64,000 nt of DNA, taken from assembly GCA_964619885.1 (NCBI GenBank), contig CAZUGA010000022.1, forward strand, positions 1 through 64,000, given 5' to 3'. This document shows, one piece after another, positions 52,856 through 61,892 of the stretch. Position numbers and translations under genes: made by a program. This DNA is from CAZUGA01 sp964619885. Lineage in GTDB: Bacteria; Pseudomonadota; Gammaproteobacteria; Methylococcales; UBA1147. The notes below the pieces were generated by a model. That model ran no database searches. It was given only the letters and a program-made list of their open reading frames with translations, and was not told where the DNA came from. Numbering within the stretch: the stretch's first letter is position 1; each line of letters starts with the position of its first letter.

Positions 52856-54505
52856 ATGTCTCACCAATCTGACCTTATCAGTACCGACATTGACGCCTAT
52901 TTGGCTCAGCACGAACGCAAGGAACTGCTTCGTCTTTTAACCTGCGGTAGCGTTGACGACGGCAAAAGCACGCTGATCGGTCGACTGCTGCACGACTCCA
53001 AAATGATCTATGAAGACCAGTTGGCGGCGGTCAAAGTAGACAGTGTTAAATCCGGTACTACAGGCGGAGAAATAGATCTGGCACTGTTGGTTGACGGTTT
53101 ACAGGCCGAACGAGAACAAGGCATTACCATAGATGTCGCTTACCGCTATTTTTCAACGTCAAAGCGCAAATTTATTATCGCCGATACGCCCGGTCACGAA
53201 CAATATACCCGAAATATGGCTACCGGCGCCTCAACTAGCGATCTCGCCATTATTCTTATCGATGCACGTTACGGCGTGATGACTCAAACCCGCAGGCATA
53301 GCTATATCGCTTCGCTATTGGGAATCAAGCACATTATCGTAGCGGTAAATAAAATGGATCTGGTCAATTTTGATGAAGACACCTATAGTCAAATTAAGTC
53401 CTATTATTCCAAATTTTGCGAAAACCTTGAACTCCAAGATATACATTTCATCCCAATATCGGCATTAAATGGCGATAACGTCGTCACATTGAGCGATAAC
53501 ACACCCTGGTATTCCGGGAGCCAACCGCTCATGGACATCCTCGAAACCATAGAAATTGCCAGCGACCGGAATTTGATCGACATGCGCTTCCCAGTTCAAT
53601 ACGTCAATCGGCCCAATTTGGATTTTCGCGGGTACTGTGGCTCAGTCGCGTCTGGAATCATACGCAAAGGCGATAAAGTAACGGTGCTTCCGTCTGGAAA
53701 AACCAGCACCGTCGCTTCGATTGTGACCTACCAAGGTGAAATAGAAGAAGCCTTCCCACCGTTGGCAGTTACCGTCACGCTAACAGACGAAATAGACGTC
53801 AGCCGGGGAGATCTAATATGCCGTGTTGACAACGTCCCGGCCGTGTCAGACCATTGCGATGCGAAGATTGTCTGGATGACCGATTCGCCAATGCTACCGG
53901 GCAAGGAATACTATATTAAGCAAGGTAACAGAACTATTACCGGCTCGATTTCCCAGGTGCGCCACCGCACCGATGTCAACACCTTGCAACATTTTTCCGC
54001 AGACCGATTAAACCTGAACGAAATTGGCTTGTGTGAAGTCAATTTAAACGCCCCTATTTCGATGGATCCTTACAAAACCATCAAAGGAACTGGTGCTTTC
54101 GTCATAATAGACCGTTTAACCAATGTAACGGTTGGCGCTGGAATGATTGTGTCCGAATCTACAAATCAAGGTGAATTTCGCAAGGTCACGTTGCAAGACC
54201 GGTCGGCCAGATTCGGCCAAAAACCAGTAACAATTTGGATTTGTGGCGATAACAATCTTGAGGCGGGCTACCATTTAGAACGGAATCTATTCAACAACGG
54301 ACATGCCAGCTCTGTACTGACGGGACTCGGATCGGTCGAAGAAATCCAGCAGGCTGCTCGCTTCATAGTCGATGCAGGATTAATCTGCATCTGCCCGTGC
54401 GACGGCGCAGCGCCGGATAGCAAAGACGACGCCAGTTTGGTATTTTCCTCCACTGACGACATCTTGACCAAACTCAAAGAAAACCAAATCCTGGGCGAAA
54501 ATTAA
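52856..54505 (+). CDS. cysN: sulfate adenylyltransferase subunit 1 with degenerate APS-kinase-like tail
   Basis: This 549-residue GTPase subunit has G1 (GSVDDGKST), G3 (DTPGHEQYTRNM) and G4 (NKMD), then translation-factor-like beta-barrel domains to about residue 450. Residues 453-549 then resemble the start of an APS kinase: FGQKPVTIWICG, LERNLFNNGHASSVL and VDAGLICICP align with the family. The P-loop is replaced by GDNNLEAGYH, and the conserved DGDNVRHGLN region is missing. The tail is therefore a shortened, inactive remnant of a CysNC fusion. The GTPase part looks intact. No separate cysC is in the window. Confidence 0.9.
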   Translation: MSHQSDLISTDIDAYLAQHERKELLRLLTCGSVDDGKSTLIGRLLHDSKMIYEDQLAAVKVDSVKSGTTGGEIDLALLVDGLQAEREQGITIDVAYRYFSTSKRKFIIADTPGHEQYTRNMATGASTSDLAIILIDARYGVMTQTRRHSYIASLLGIKHIIVAVNKMDLVNFDEDTYSQIKSYYSKFCENLELQDIHFIPISALNGDNVVTLSDNTPWYSGSQPLMDILETIEIASDRNLIDMRFPVQYVNRPNLDFRGYCGSVASGIIRKGDKVTVLPSGKTSTVASIVTYQGEIEEAFPPLAVTVTLTDEIDVSRGDLICRVDNVPAVSDHCDAKIVWMTDSPMLPGKEYYIKQGNRTITGSISQVRHRTDVNTLQHFSADRLNLNEIGLCEVNLNAPISMDPYKTIKGTGAFVIIDRLTNVTVGAGMIVSESTNQGEFRKVTLQDRSARFGQKPVTIWICGDNNLEAGYHLERNLFNNGHASSVLTGLGSVEEIQQAARFIVDAGLICICPCDGAAPDSKDDASLVFSSTDDILTKLKENQILGEN

Positions 54506-54653
54506 AGCCTGTTCGAAATCTTGCGAATACCCACATCATGGCGCCCAAATAAACCCTGACCAACACTTTTTGGAGCATCGTGACGTTAACACAGTTCTTT
54601 AGAACAACCATTTGAATTCGGATTCCACAAGCCCATCACGGATTTTAATTTTT

Positions 54654-56948
54654 TCAATCACTGTAAAAGTGAAAATATCTGCGATTTACTTTACGAAATA
54701 GCAACGGCCAAGATTCAGCACTTAACTCCCCGAGATTCACCTGTATTGCTCCATAATCCGCAGTATTCAACACCTTTACACCCGAGCCGATCAATCTATC
54801 TAAAACCCTTTGTCGAGGAAATTTGTAGCGATTTTTGTAGCCCGCCGAAACCATACCGTATTCCGCGCCTACCACATCAAGAAAAGCGGCTGTAGATGAA
54901 GTATTGCTCCCGTGGTGCGGAACGACCAGATATCTGCTTTGTAATTTTTCTCCGTAAACATTGACCAGTACTGACTCAGCTTTGGATTCGATATCACCGG
55001 TCAAAAGCAGACGATCTCCATACGCCGCCATAACTTGTAAAACACAAGAATTCTCGTTCTCTTCACCGTTGAGAAATCGAATTGGCGACAGAACTCGAAA
55101 TTCAACCCCATCCCATCGCCAAACCTGACCAGCTCGGCAAACTTTTGCTGGCGCCCATGTTATTTGACTGGGCACACTGGTATAAATCTGGGAAATTTCT
55201 AATTCTTTAGCCAATGATCGTGCACCTCCTATATGATCATTATCACCATGGCTTATGACCAACAAATCGATTTGCTTTATACCCTGCTTTCGTAGAAAAG
55301 GGATAATCACCGCCGAACCCATATCGAAAGTTTCACTGAACCGCGCGCCGGTATCGAATACCAAGCTATGTTGGTGCGTCTGGACAACCGCAGCAAGCCC
55401 CTGCCCTACATCGAGTAACGTAAATTTCGCGGTTCCGAATTCAGGACGGTTTGATCCTGGAAAACATAGAGGCAATAGCGCCACCAAGCCCAACCAACGC
55501 GCGGGTAACCCCTTGGGCATAAATAAGATGGCTATTCCGAATATAGCAACAAATAAAACCCAAATTGGCGGTTGCGGCAGGGACCAATCTGCATACGAGG
55601 TTTTCGACATCCAATCCAACGCGATCCATACGAATCGCAACACCAACTCCGCAAACCGCAGAATTGCATGACCTATGTCGGGCAAGCAAAATAACAATCC
55701 TGTCCCAAGTAAACTCGCTGGAACGACGACCAAACCGACCACGGGTATCGCAAACAAATTAGTAATGGGTGCAATCAACGAAAACTGCTGGAAATAAAGT
55801 AACAGCAGCGGCACCAAACCGACAGCAGTAACCATTGGGATACGAACCGACCCAAGCCATCCCCGGCTCGCTCCTATCCGGCCAGAGACAACATAGGCAA
55901 TGACCCCTACGGCAGCAAATGACAACCAGAATCCGGCCGATAATACAGCCAATGGATCCAGTAAAACAATCAAAAACAGCGCGATCGCGATACTACGCAT
56001 CGCCACAAGTTTCCGCTGACACAACACACCACCCATGACCACTAAAACCATGATCAAGGCACGTTGGGTTGGTAAGGAGAATCCTGCCAGCGCGGCGTAG
56101 AAGGTCGCAAACGCGATGGACCCCACCGCACCAATCACCGGTGGAGCAACATTCATTGATCCGAACCGGGCCCACCCCGACTTGAAGATAAAAAAACCAA
56201 ATCCAGCAACCAGTCCAATATGTAAGCCCGAAATAGCAATTAAATGTGCGGTACCGGTGCTCCTTAAGGTACGCCATTGTTCGGCGCTAATCTCATCTCT
56301 AACACCTATCACCAGAGCCTTTATTAAACCGCGCATTCCGCTCCCTGGTAACGCTTCGTCAATCTGTACGGCTACCTTTTGTCGCCATCGATTGGGTTGA
56401 TACCAACGCGATTCTCGACTCAGTAATTCATTGTTTTTCGATGCCTTAACATAACCGGTGGCCCGATACCTGTTTAGATACAACCATTTTTCGTAATCGA
56501 AGCCGGCATCATTAAAATTCCCGTGCGGTCGTTTTAAACGCAGTTCAAGACGCCAGCGATCCCCGGTTTCAACCTTCGCCGAGGCGGAATACCAGCTAAT
56601 TCTGACTTTAGCAGCGACTTGATCCCCAGGGACACCCAAAATTTCATCTATTTCGAACCCAAACCGAACGCCACGGTCGAAGTAGCTGGGCAATCCCATT
56701 ACACGCCCTGTTACAATCAGATTGGTTCCTTCCAACGAAGGATCGAGCCTATCGCTCAATACATAACAGGAAAAGATGTAGGCCCATAGATAACCGAACA
56801 GAAACCAAGAAAAATAGCGTAATTTAGGATATTTGAAACCGAAAACACCTACAAAAAATACCGGAAACAACCAGACAGGATCGGGCAAGCTTGAACACTG
56901 ATGCAGCGCAACCACGCCGGCGATAAACGAAAATGCGACAGCGATCAT
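54654..56948 (-). CDS. comEC: DNA uptake channel protein ComEC/Rec2
   Basis: This 764-residue membrane protein has N-terminal membrane segments and an OB-like DUF4131 region, the competence domain with the hallmark HLIAISGLHIGLVAGFGFF and SLPTQRALIM, and a C-terminal metallo-beta-lactamase domain (about 500-750) with VISHGDNDHIGGA and VVPHHGSNTSSTAAF. ComEC carries single-stranded DNA across the inner membrane; the C-terminal domain is thought to degrade one strand. The gene is intact, suggesting potential natural competence, but no other competence genes are in the window. Confidence 0.92.
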   Translation of the reverse strand: MIAVAFSFIAGVVALHQCSSLPDPVWLFPVFFVGVFGFKYPKLRYFSWFLFGYLWAYIFSCYVLSDRLDPSLEGTNLIVTGRVMGLPSYFDRGVRFGFEIDEILGVPGDQVAAKVRISWYSASAKVETGDRWRLELRLKRPHGNFNDAGFDYEKWLYLNRYRATGYVKASKNNELLSRESRWYQPNRWRQKVAVQIDEALPGSGMRGLIKALVIGVRDEISAEQWRTLRSTGTAHLIAISGLHIGLVAGFGFFIFKSGWARFGSMNVAPPVIGAVGSIAFATFYAALAGFSLPTQRALIMVLVVMGGVLCQRKLVAMRSIAIALFLIVLLDPLAVLSAGFWLSFAAVGVIAYVVSGRIGASRGWLGSVRIPMVTAVGLVPLLLLYFQQFSLIAPITNLFAIPVVGLVVVPASLLGTGLLFCLPDIGHAILRFAELVLRFVWIALDWMSKTSYADWSLPQPPIWVLFVAIFGIAILFMPKGLPARWLGLVALLPLCFPGSNRPEFGTAKFTLLDVGQGLAAVVQTHQHSLVFDTGARFSETFDMGSAVIIPFLRKQGIKQIDLLVISHGDNDHIGGARSLAKELEISQIYTSVPSQITWAPAKVCRAGQVWRWDGVEFRVLSPIRFLNGEENENSCVLQVMAAYGDRLLLTGDIESKAESVLVNVYGEKLQSRYLVVPHHGSNTSSTAAFLDVVGAEYGMVSAGYKNRYKFPRQRVLDRLIGSGVKVLNTADYGAIQVNLGELSAESWPLLFRKVNRRYFHFYSD

Positions 56949-57339
56949 TTTGCTCTGCAGACAACAATTTGGTTATCGTTGAGAAAACACCAATTTTTGT
57001 ACGCCCTTGATTTTTTGCTCTCACGCTCCAATGAAATTGCTGATATAAAAAGACTACTAATATGAAAACAGTCGTTTTTTTCGACAATACAACAAACATT
57101 CATGTCCACAACTTAAATTATTAATGCATGGGTAGCCAAGTTACGGATGAATGCCACTGATTTACGTTACGAAATTATGCGCGTCGAAACGATGACAGTC
57201 ACCGTGCAATATTTCGCGAGCGCATAAATAACCATTTATAGTGGAAATCCAAAGTTCATAGTTGAACTACAGCAACTATGATTTAACCAAAGACAACTAA
57301 GAATCCCATACTTGTAGTAATTAGACGAACAGTTCGCAA
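56949..57339. other. divergent intergenic region
   Basis: It lies between comEC (minus) and the DUF2062 gene (plus). It should contain both promoters. No clear sigma70 pair, operator or RNA gene is evident. Confidence 0.4.
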
Positions 57340-57858
57340 ATGCCAAGAAAATTAATTCAACGTTTCCTACCCGATCACAAAACGATCAAAGAGCACAAAA
57401 AATTACAGTTTTTGGGTGAACATCTCAGCGACCCCAACCTATGGCATTTGAATCGGCATTCAGTCTCGAAAGCCTTTGCAATTGGACTATTTGCCGCATG
57501 GCTCCCAACCCTTGGACAATTTGTTATCGCCGCAATCGGCGCAATACTATTCCGTGGAAATATGCCCATATCGGTCGTGTTGGTGCTGATTACCAACCCG
57601 TTTACCTCTCCCCCGATGTTTTATTTTGCCTATAGAGTAGGTGTTTGGACTTTAGGTCTACCCACGAGCTTGGATAAACTTGATGCCAGCTTTGACGGCC
57701 TAATGTCCGTCCTCAGTACGGTTTGGCAACCGTTCTTGCTGGGATGTTTAATGCTTAGTGTAGTTTCAGCAGTTTCAGGATTCTTCGCGGTTAAGATTAT
57801 TTGGCGTGTTTCGGTGGCTTACAATTGGAGACAGCGCAAAATAGGGCGGACTTCGTGA
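57340..57858 (+). CDS. DUF2062 domain membrane protein
   Basis: This 172-residue protein has a basic N-terminus (MPRKLIQRFLP) and the DUF2062 core: NRHSVSKAFAIGLFAAWLP, GNMPISVVLVLITNPFTSPPMFYFAY, then a C-terminal membrane pair. Conserved asparagine-proline and threonine-proline turns within membrane segments are typical. The function of the family is unknown. In gammaproteobacteria it is often encoded beside comEC and lolCD, as here. Confidence 0.85.
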   Translation: MPRKLIQRFLPDHKTIKEHKKLQFLGEHLSDPNLWHLNRHSVSKAFAIGLFAAWLPTLGQFVIAAIGAILFRGNMPISVVLVLITNPFTSPPMFYFAYRVGVWTLGLPTSLDKLDASFDGLMSVLSTVWQPFLLGCLMLSVVSAVSGFFAVKIIWRVSVAYNWRQRKIGRTS

Positions 57859-57929
57859 ATCGCTAAAATCTGTCAGATCAAGAAGCGCCTTAAGAGATAC
57901 TGGCACACCCCGGCTCTATAAATTCTAAG

Positions 57930-58613
57930 TCAAACCGGCACGAAACATCCGTCTTCGAGATGCAGCACAACGTCCATTCGCCTTGCTAGTACATCATCAT
58001 GCGTGACGATTAGGAAACTGATATGGAATTCCTGATTGAGTTCCAACATCAATTCATAGATATGCTCAGCAGTCTTACTATCCAGATTTCCGGTCGGCTC
58101 ATCAGCCAATACGCAACGCGGTTGATTTACCAACGCTCGGGCTATGGCTGCACGCTGCCGCTCACCACCGGACAATTCTCCGGGTTTATGACTCACGCGT
58201 TCGCCGAGCCCAACCCGCCGCAGCATTGCTTCTGCTTTGTCTTTAGCAATCTGCACAGGTTCACCGCGAATCAATAAAGGCATACTCACATTCTCCAACG
58301 CGGTAAACTCCCCGAGGAGATGATGGAATTGGTAAACAAAGCCCAACGACCGGTTTCTCAGCTCGCCCAATTTTCTCGCGCTAAGGCCACGCAGATTCAC
58401 ATTATCCAATTCAATTGTTCCGCTGGTGGGTTCGTCCAAACCGCCAAGCAAATGCAACAACGTGCTTTTACCCGACCCCGAGGCTCCCATAACAGCGACT
58501 CGTTCGCCAGCTCGAACTGACATATCAACGTCCTTCAGCACGTCGACGTTAAGCCCACCTTCGGTAAAGCTTTTATTTAAACCCCGGCAGCTTAGAACTA
58601 TTTCACTATTCAT
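57930..58613 (-). CDS. lolD: lipoprotein-releasing ABC transporter ATPase
   Basis: This 227-residue protein starts at the ATG giving MNSEIVLSCRGLNKSF, which overlaps the end of the permease gene by 8 bp. Walker A GASGSGKST, Q-loop FVYQFHHLLGEFTALENV (a LolD-typical stretch), signature LSGGERQRAAIARAL and Walker B VLADEPTGNLD are all present. It powers release of outer-membrane lipoproteins from the inner membrane to LolA. Confidence 0.93.
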   Translation of the reverse strand: MNSEIVLSCRGLNKSFTEGGLNVDVLKDVDMSVRAGERVAVMGASGSGKSTLLHLLGGLDEPTSGTIELDNVNLRGLSARKLGELRNRSLGFVYQFHHLLGEFTALENVSMPLLIRGEPVQIAKDKAEAMLRRVGLGERVSHKPGELSGGERQRAAIARALVNQPRCVLADEPTGNLDSKTAEHIYELMLELNQEFHISFLIVTHDDVLARRMDVVLHLEDGCFVPV

Positions 58614-59853
58614 AGCGCAATACTTCCGCCGGTTTAATACGGGAGGCCTGCCAGGCGGGGTAAAGAGTAGCACCCAATGCAAGAAATAATGCCATGCCGG
58701 CTATTTGATAAACGTCGGTCCAGACCAGTTTGGACGGCAATTCGCTGATGTAATAAACATCCGGCGCTAAAAACTGCACACCAAAGAATTGTTCAATTGC
58801 CGGCACAATTTTTTCTACATTAAGCGCCAAAGCTACACCGCCAATAACCCCCAACAATGTTCCTATTATCCCAATAATGGCGCCAAGTATGATGAAAATA
58901 CCCATCACCGACATCGGCGTTAAACCTTGAGTACGCAGGATCGCAATATCCCCTTGTTTATCGGTAACCACCATAACCAGGGTCGAAACGATATTAAATG
59001 CTGCAACCGCTACAATCAGCAGCAAAATAATGAACATCACGCGCTTTTCCGTTTTGATTGCTCGAAAAAAATTGCTGTGCACGCGTGTCCAATCATTAAC
59101 GCGAATACCGCCGGACAAACTGCTCGCCAAATCTGCGGTTACCTGGGGTGCTTCAAACAAATCCGTCAATTTCAGTCGCAGACCCGAAACAGCATTTCCC
59201 AAACGGTACAGTTTGGCGGCATCCGCCAAATGGATTAGCGCAAGATTGCGATCGTACTCGTACATCCCCACTTTAAAAATTCCGGTCACGGTAAACCGGC
59301 GCAATCGCGGCAATATTCCGGCTGGAGTGGAATTTATCTGAGGTGTTATCACGGTGACCTTGTCGCCGATTCTAACCCCTAAATGGTTGGCCAGCTCATT
59401 GCCCAATACAATGTTGTACTGCCCCGCCACCAACGAATCCATATCGCCTTTGATCAAATTTTTTGAGACCTCCGAAACCTTGGGTTCCTGGTCCGGTAAC
59501 ACACCGCGCAGCAATGAACCGCTAACACGCCGCCCCGCATTCAACATAATTTGCCCGCGAATAAATGGCGCCCAACCAACGACACGCTCATCCGTTTCTA
59601 ATTCCCCATCGTAGGCGTGCCAATCATTCAAAGACCCATTCCAACCGGTAATTGTCGCGTGCGATGTCATCCCCAGTATTCGTTCACGAAGTTCAGCTTC
59701 AAAGCCGTTCATCACCGACAACACTGTAATCAACGCAGTAACCCCCAACGCGATCCCCAGCACTGAGGTTAGGGTTATAAACGATATGAATCGGGTCCGG
59801 CGTTTGGCGCGCGTGTAGCGCAAGCCGATAAATAGGACTAGAGGTTTAAACAT
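58606..59853 (-). CDS. lipoprotein-releasing permease of LolC/LolE family
   Basis: This 415-residue protein has four membrane segments (about 23-47, 270-298, 316-345 and 378-400) with the large periplasmic domain between the first two. Family motifs: RFISFITLTSVLGIALGVTALI, VMNGFEAELRERILG near the start, and RTQGLTPMSVMGIFIILGAIIG with YPAWQASRIKPAEVLRYE at the end. Only one such gene lies beside lolD here, so this may be the LolF type that works as a homodimer instead of a LolC/LolE pair. A second copy elsewhere cannot be excluded. Confidence 0.88.
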   Translation of the reverse strand: MFKPLVLFIGLRYTRAKRRTRFISFITLTSVLGIALGVTALITVLSVMNGFEAELRERILGMTSHATITGWNGSLNDWHAYDGELETDERVVGWAPFIRGQIMLNAGRRVSGSLLRGVLPDQEPKVSEVSKNLIKGDMDSLVAGQYNIVLGNELANHLGVRIGDKVTVITPQINSTPAGILPRLRRFTVTGIFKVGMYEYDRNLALIHLADAAKLYRLGNAVSGLRLKLTDLFEAPQVTADLASSLSGGIRVNDWTRVHSNFFRAIKTEKRVMFIILLLIVAVAAFNIVSTLVMVVTDKQGDIAILRTQGLTPMSVMGIFIILGAIIGIIGTLLGVIGGVALALNVEKIVPAIEQFFGVQFLAPDVYYISELPSKLVWTDVYQIAGMALFLALGATLYPAWQASRIKPAEVLRYE

Positions 59854-60086
59854 GGCGGCCGATTAAACCACAAATGCCGCCAAGCAGCTATTTAATCTTG
59901 TAGGCAAGATTTTGTAACGCCACACACGACACTACTATTGAAGCTTTTGACTTTGACAAACTATATAGGAGCTAGATCTAAGCGGGCTGATGCAACACAA
60001 GAAATGAACGAGAAACTATAGGTTCAGTCGCATTTTTCGAGTCAGTATGAATTCAACAGTGTATTGTCGTCAAAATTTTGGGATAT

Positions 60087-60506
60087 TTACGGAGTTCGAC
60101 ACTCTGCACAAAGCCCATAAAGATATAAGCAATGATCGGTAAGCTCGTAGCCTAAATTATCGCTAATCTCGTTCTGACGCACCTCGATAACTTCATCTTT
60201 GAATTCATCGACACGGCCACATTTAACGCACACGATATGATCGTGGTGATCACCTCGATTTAGCTCAAAAACCGAATTTCCACCCTCAAAATGGTGGCGG
60301 GTCACCAAACCTGCGGCTTCAAACTGGGTTAACACACGGTACACCGTCGCTAGACCTATTTCTTCCCCTTCGTCGAGTAAATTTTTATATACTTTTTCAG
60401 CGGTTAAATGGCGTTCCGAAAACTGCTTATGCTCCAGCATTTCCAGAATTTTTACCCGCGGCAGCGTAACCTTTAAACCTGCATTTCGAATATCTTGACT
60501 TTCCAA
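60087..60506 (-). CDS. fur: ferric uptake regulator
   Basis: This 139-residue repressor has an N-terminal winged helix (AGLKVTLPRVKILEMLE, TVYRVLTQFEAAGLV) and a C-terminal dimerisation domain with metal ligands: the histidine-rich RGDHHDHIVCVKCG and CAEC. It is a Fur, not Zur or PerR, by the HHDHIVC motif and gene context. It is divergent from bamE, a common gammaproteobacterial arrangement. The 88-bp gap probably contains both promoters. Confidence 0.94.
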   Translation of the reverse strand: MESQDIRNAGLKVTLPRVKILEMLEHKQFSERHLTAEKVYKNLLDEGEEIGLATVYRVLTQFEAAGLVTRHHFEGGNSVFELNRGDHHDHIVCVKCGRVDEFKDEVIEVRQNEISDNLGYELTDHCLYLYGLCAECRTP

Positions 60507-60594
60507 CCCAGCGCCTCCAAAAAGCGTGTCTTGCTCCTAACTATCAGGTATGATTAAGGCTTGAATTTTCCTCGAAACATTCTTTGTTAGTTTC

Positions 60595-61014
60595 ATGCCC
60601 AAGCATCTCATCTTTATCGCTTGCATTGCAAGTCTGTTTTTATCCGGCTGTATCTATAAATTGGATATCCAACAGGGAAATATAGTAACCCAGGAAATGA
60701 TCGATCAACTCGAACCCAATATGAACAAAAGACAGGTTCGTTATGTCATGGGGACGCCGTTGTTGATTGATGTGTTTCACCAGGATCGTTGGGATTATAT
60801 TTTTTCATTTCAACCCGGCGGCGAAGTGCGTGAGCAAAAAAGGATTTCTTTACTTTTCAATGATGAAAGACTCGCCGGAATTCAAGGCGATTTTCGCCCG
60901 TCCAATGAACCTCCGCCCGAAGTTACCGAAGAAACCAATGTGATCGTACCCGAACGTGTCATTGAGAAAACCATGTGGGAAAAAATCACTGGCTTGTTCT
61001 CGTGGGACGAATAG
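60595..61014 (+). CDS. bamE: outer-membrane assembly lipoprotein BamE
   Basis: This 139-residue lipoprotein has lipobox LFLSGC and the SmpA/OmlA domain: IQQGNIVTQEMIDQLEPNM, KRQVRYVMGTPLLID and RWDYIFSFQPGG. It stabilises the BamABCD complex. A C-terminal extension of about 30 residues, PPPEVTEETN onward, is less conserved. The gene is divergent from fur. Confidence 0.94.
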   Translation: MPKHLIFIACIASLFLSGCIYKLDIQQGNIVTQEMIDQLEPNMNKRQVRYVMGTPLLIDVFHQDRWDYIFSFQPGGEVREQKRISLLFNDERLAGIQGDFRPSNEPPPEVTEETNVIVPERVIEKTMWEKITGLFSWDE

Positions 61015-61072
61015 CAATCAATCATTATTAAGTAGGGCAACTCTTAGAAACTCGGCAAATCGAATCGCCGTG

Positions 61073-61381
61073 CTAGCAGGCGCGGTTAGACGTTGATTTT
61101 TCGGCGCGCCGACGCCGGGCTATTTTAGGATCGGTGCACAGCGGTCGATAAATTTCTATTCGATCACCTTCGCGCAACACCCTATCCAATGGGCAACGCG
61201 CTCCAAAAATACCCACCGTGTTACGCTCTAGATCTATCTCTGTAAAACGTTGAAGAACCCCCGATTCCCGGATAGCTTCTTCAACAGTGATGCCCTCATC
61301 CAAGGTTAAACTCATTAATATTTGCTCATCCTGCCGCGCATAACCCAATTCGATGTTGATCGGGCCCGCTCTAGTTTTCAT
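61073..61381 (-). CDS. rnfH: RnfH family ubiquitin-like protein
   Basis: This 102-residue protein is of the UPF0125/RnfH family with a beta-grasp fold: INIELGYARQDEQIL, SLTLDEGITVEEAI, VGIFGARCPLDRVLREGDRIEIYRPL. The basic C-terminal tail (ARRRRAEKS) is variable. Its start overlaps ratA by 11 bp. Its function is unclear despite the Rnf name. Confidence 0.9.
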   Translation of the reverse strand: MKTRAGPINIELGYARQDEQILMSLTLDEGITVEEAIRESGVLQRFTEIDLERNTVGIFGARCPLDRVLREGDRIEIYRPLCTDPKIARRRRAEKSTSNRAC

Positions 61382-61805
61382 AAAGGTCTTTCGCCCGTTG
61401 GCTGAACGCTACCACCATCGCATTACAAATCTGACTAAACACCGCACCGAAAGCCAGATTTTTCAATCGATTTCTAAGCTCGAATTCTAAATCCAATTCA
61501 ACCTTGCTGGCGTCATCCCGCAACGGCGTAAAAGTCCAAATCCCGTCCATCGAATCAAAAGGACCGTCGATAAGATTCATATACATCTTGTCCTTCCCGC
61601 GGTGGGTATTGCGGGTCGTAAACGACTTGTTGAAGCCGCTCTTGGCGATATCCAGAGTCGCTTCAACCAACCCTTCTTCTCGTACTAGTATTTTGCTCGA
61701 CCGGCACCACGGCAAAAACTTGGGATAAGATTCGATATCGTCTACCAAATCGAACATCAACGGGGCCGGATAACGCGTCAATACGCTACGCTGAATCTTG
61801 GTCAT
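61371..61805 (-). CDS. ratA: START-domain protein RatA (polyketide cyclase/Coq10-like)
   Basis: This 144-residue protein fits the RatA/Coq10 family: SVLTRYPAPLMFDLVDDIESYPKFLPWC, DIAKSGFNKSFTTRN, and the C-terminal FGAVFSQICNAMVVAFSQRA. RatA of Escherichia coli was described as a 50S-binding protein, whereas Coq10 relatives bind quinone. Neither can be decided from sequence. It is co-transcribed with rnfH and lies upstream of smpB on the other strand, as in many gammaproteobacteria. Confidence 0.9.
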   Translation of the reverse strand: MTKIQRSVLTRYPAPLMFDLVDDIESYPKFLPWCRSSKILVREEGLVEATLDIAKSGFNKSFTTRNTHRGKDKMYMNLIDGPFDSMDGIWTFTPLRDDASKVELDLEFELRNRLKNLAFGAVFSQICNAMVVAFSQRAKDLYEN

Positions 61806-61892
61806 TGCTGGTTTGTTAATTACCGCGTGGGATATTTATTGACAATGAACAACAAAGAAAGCTCTGAATATCTGCGAAAATTTTACTTAACC

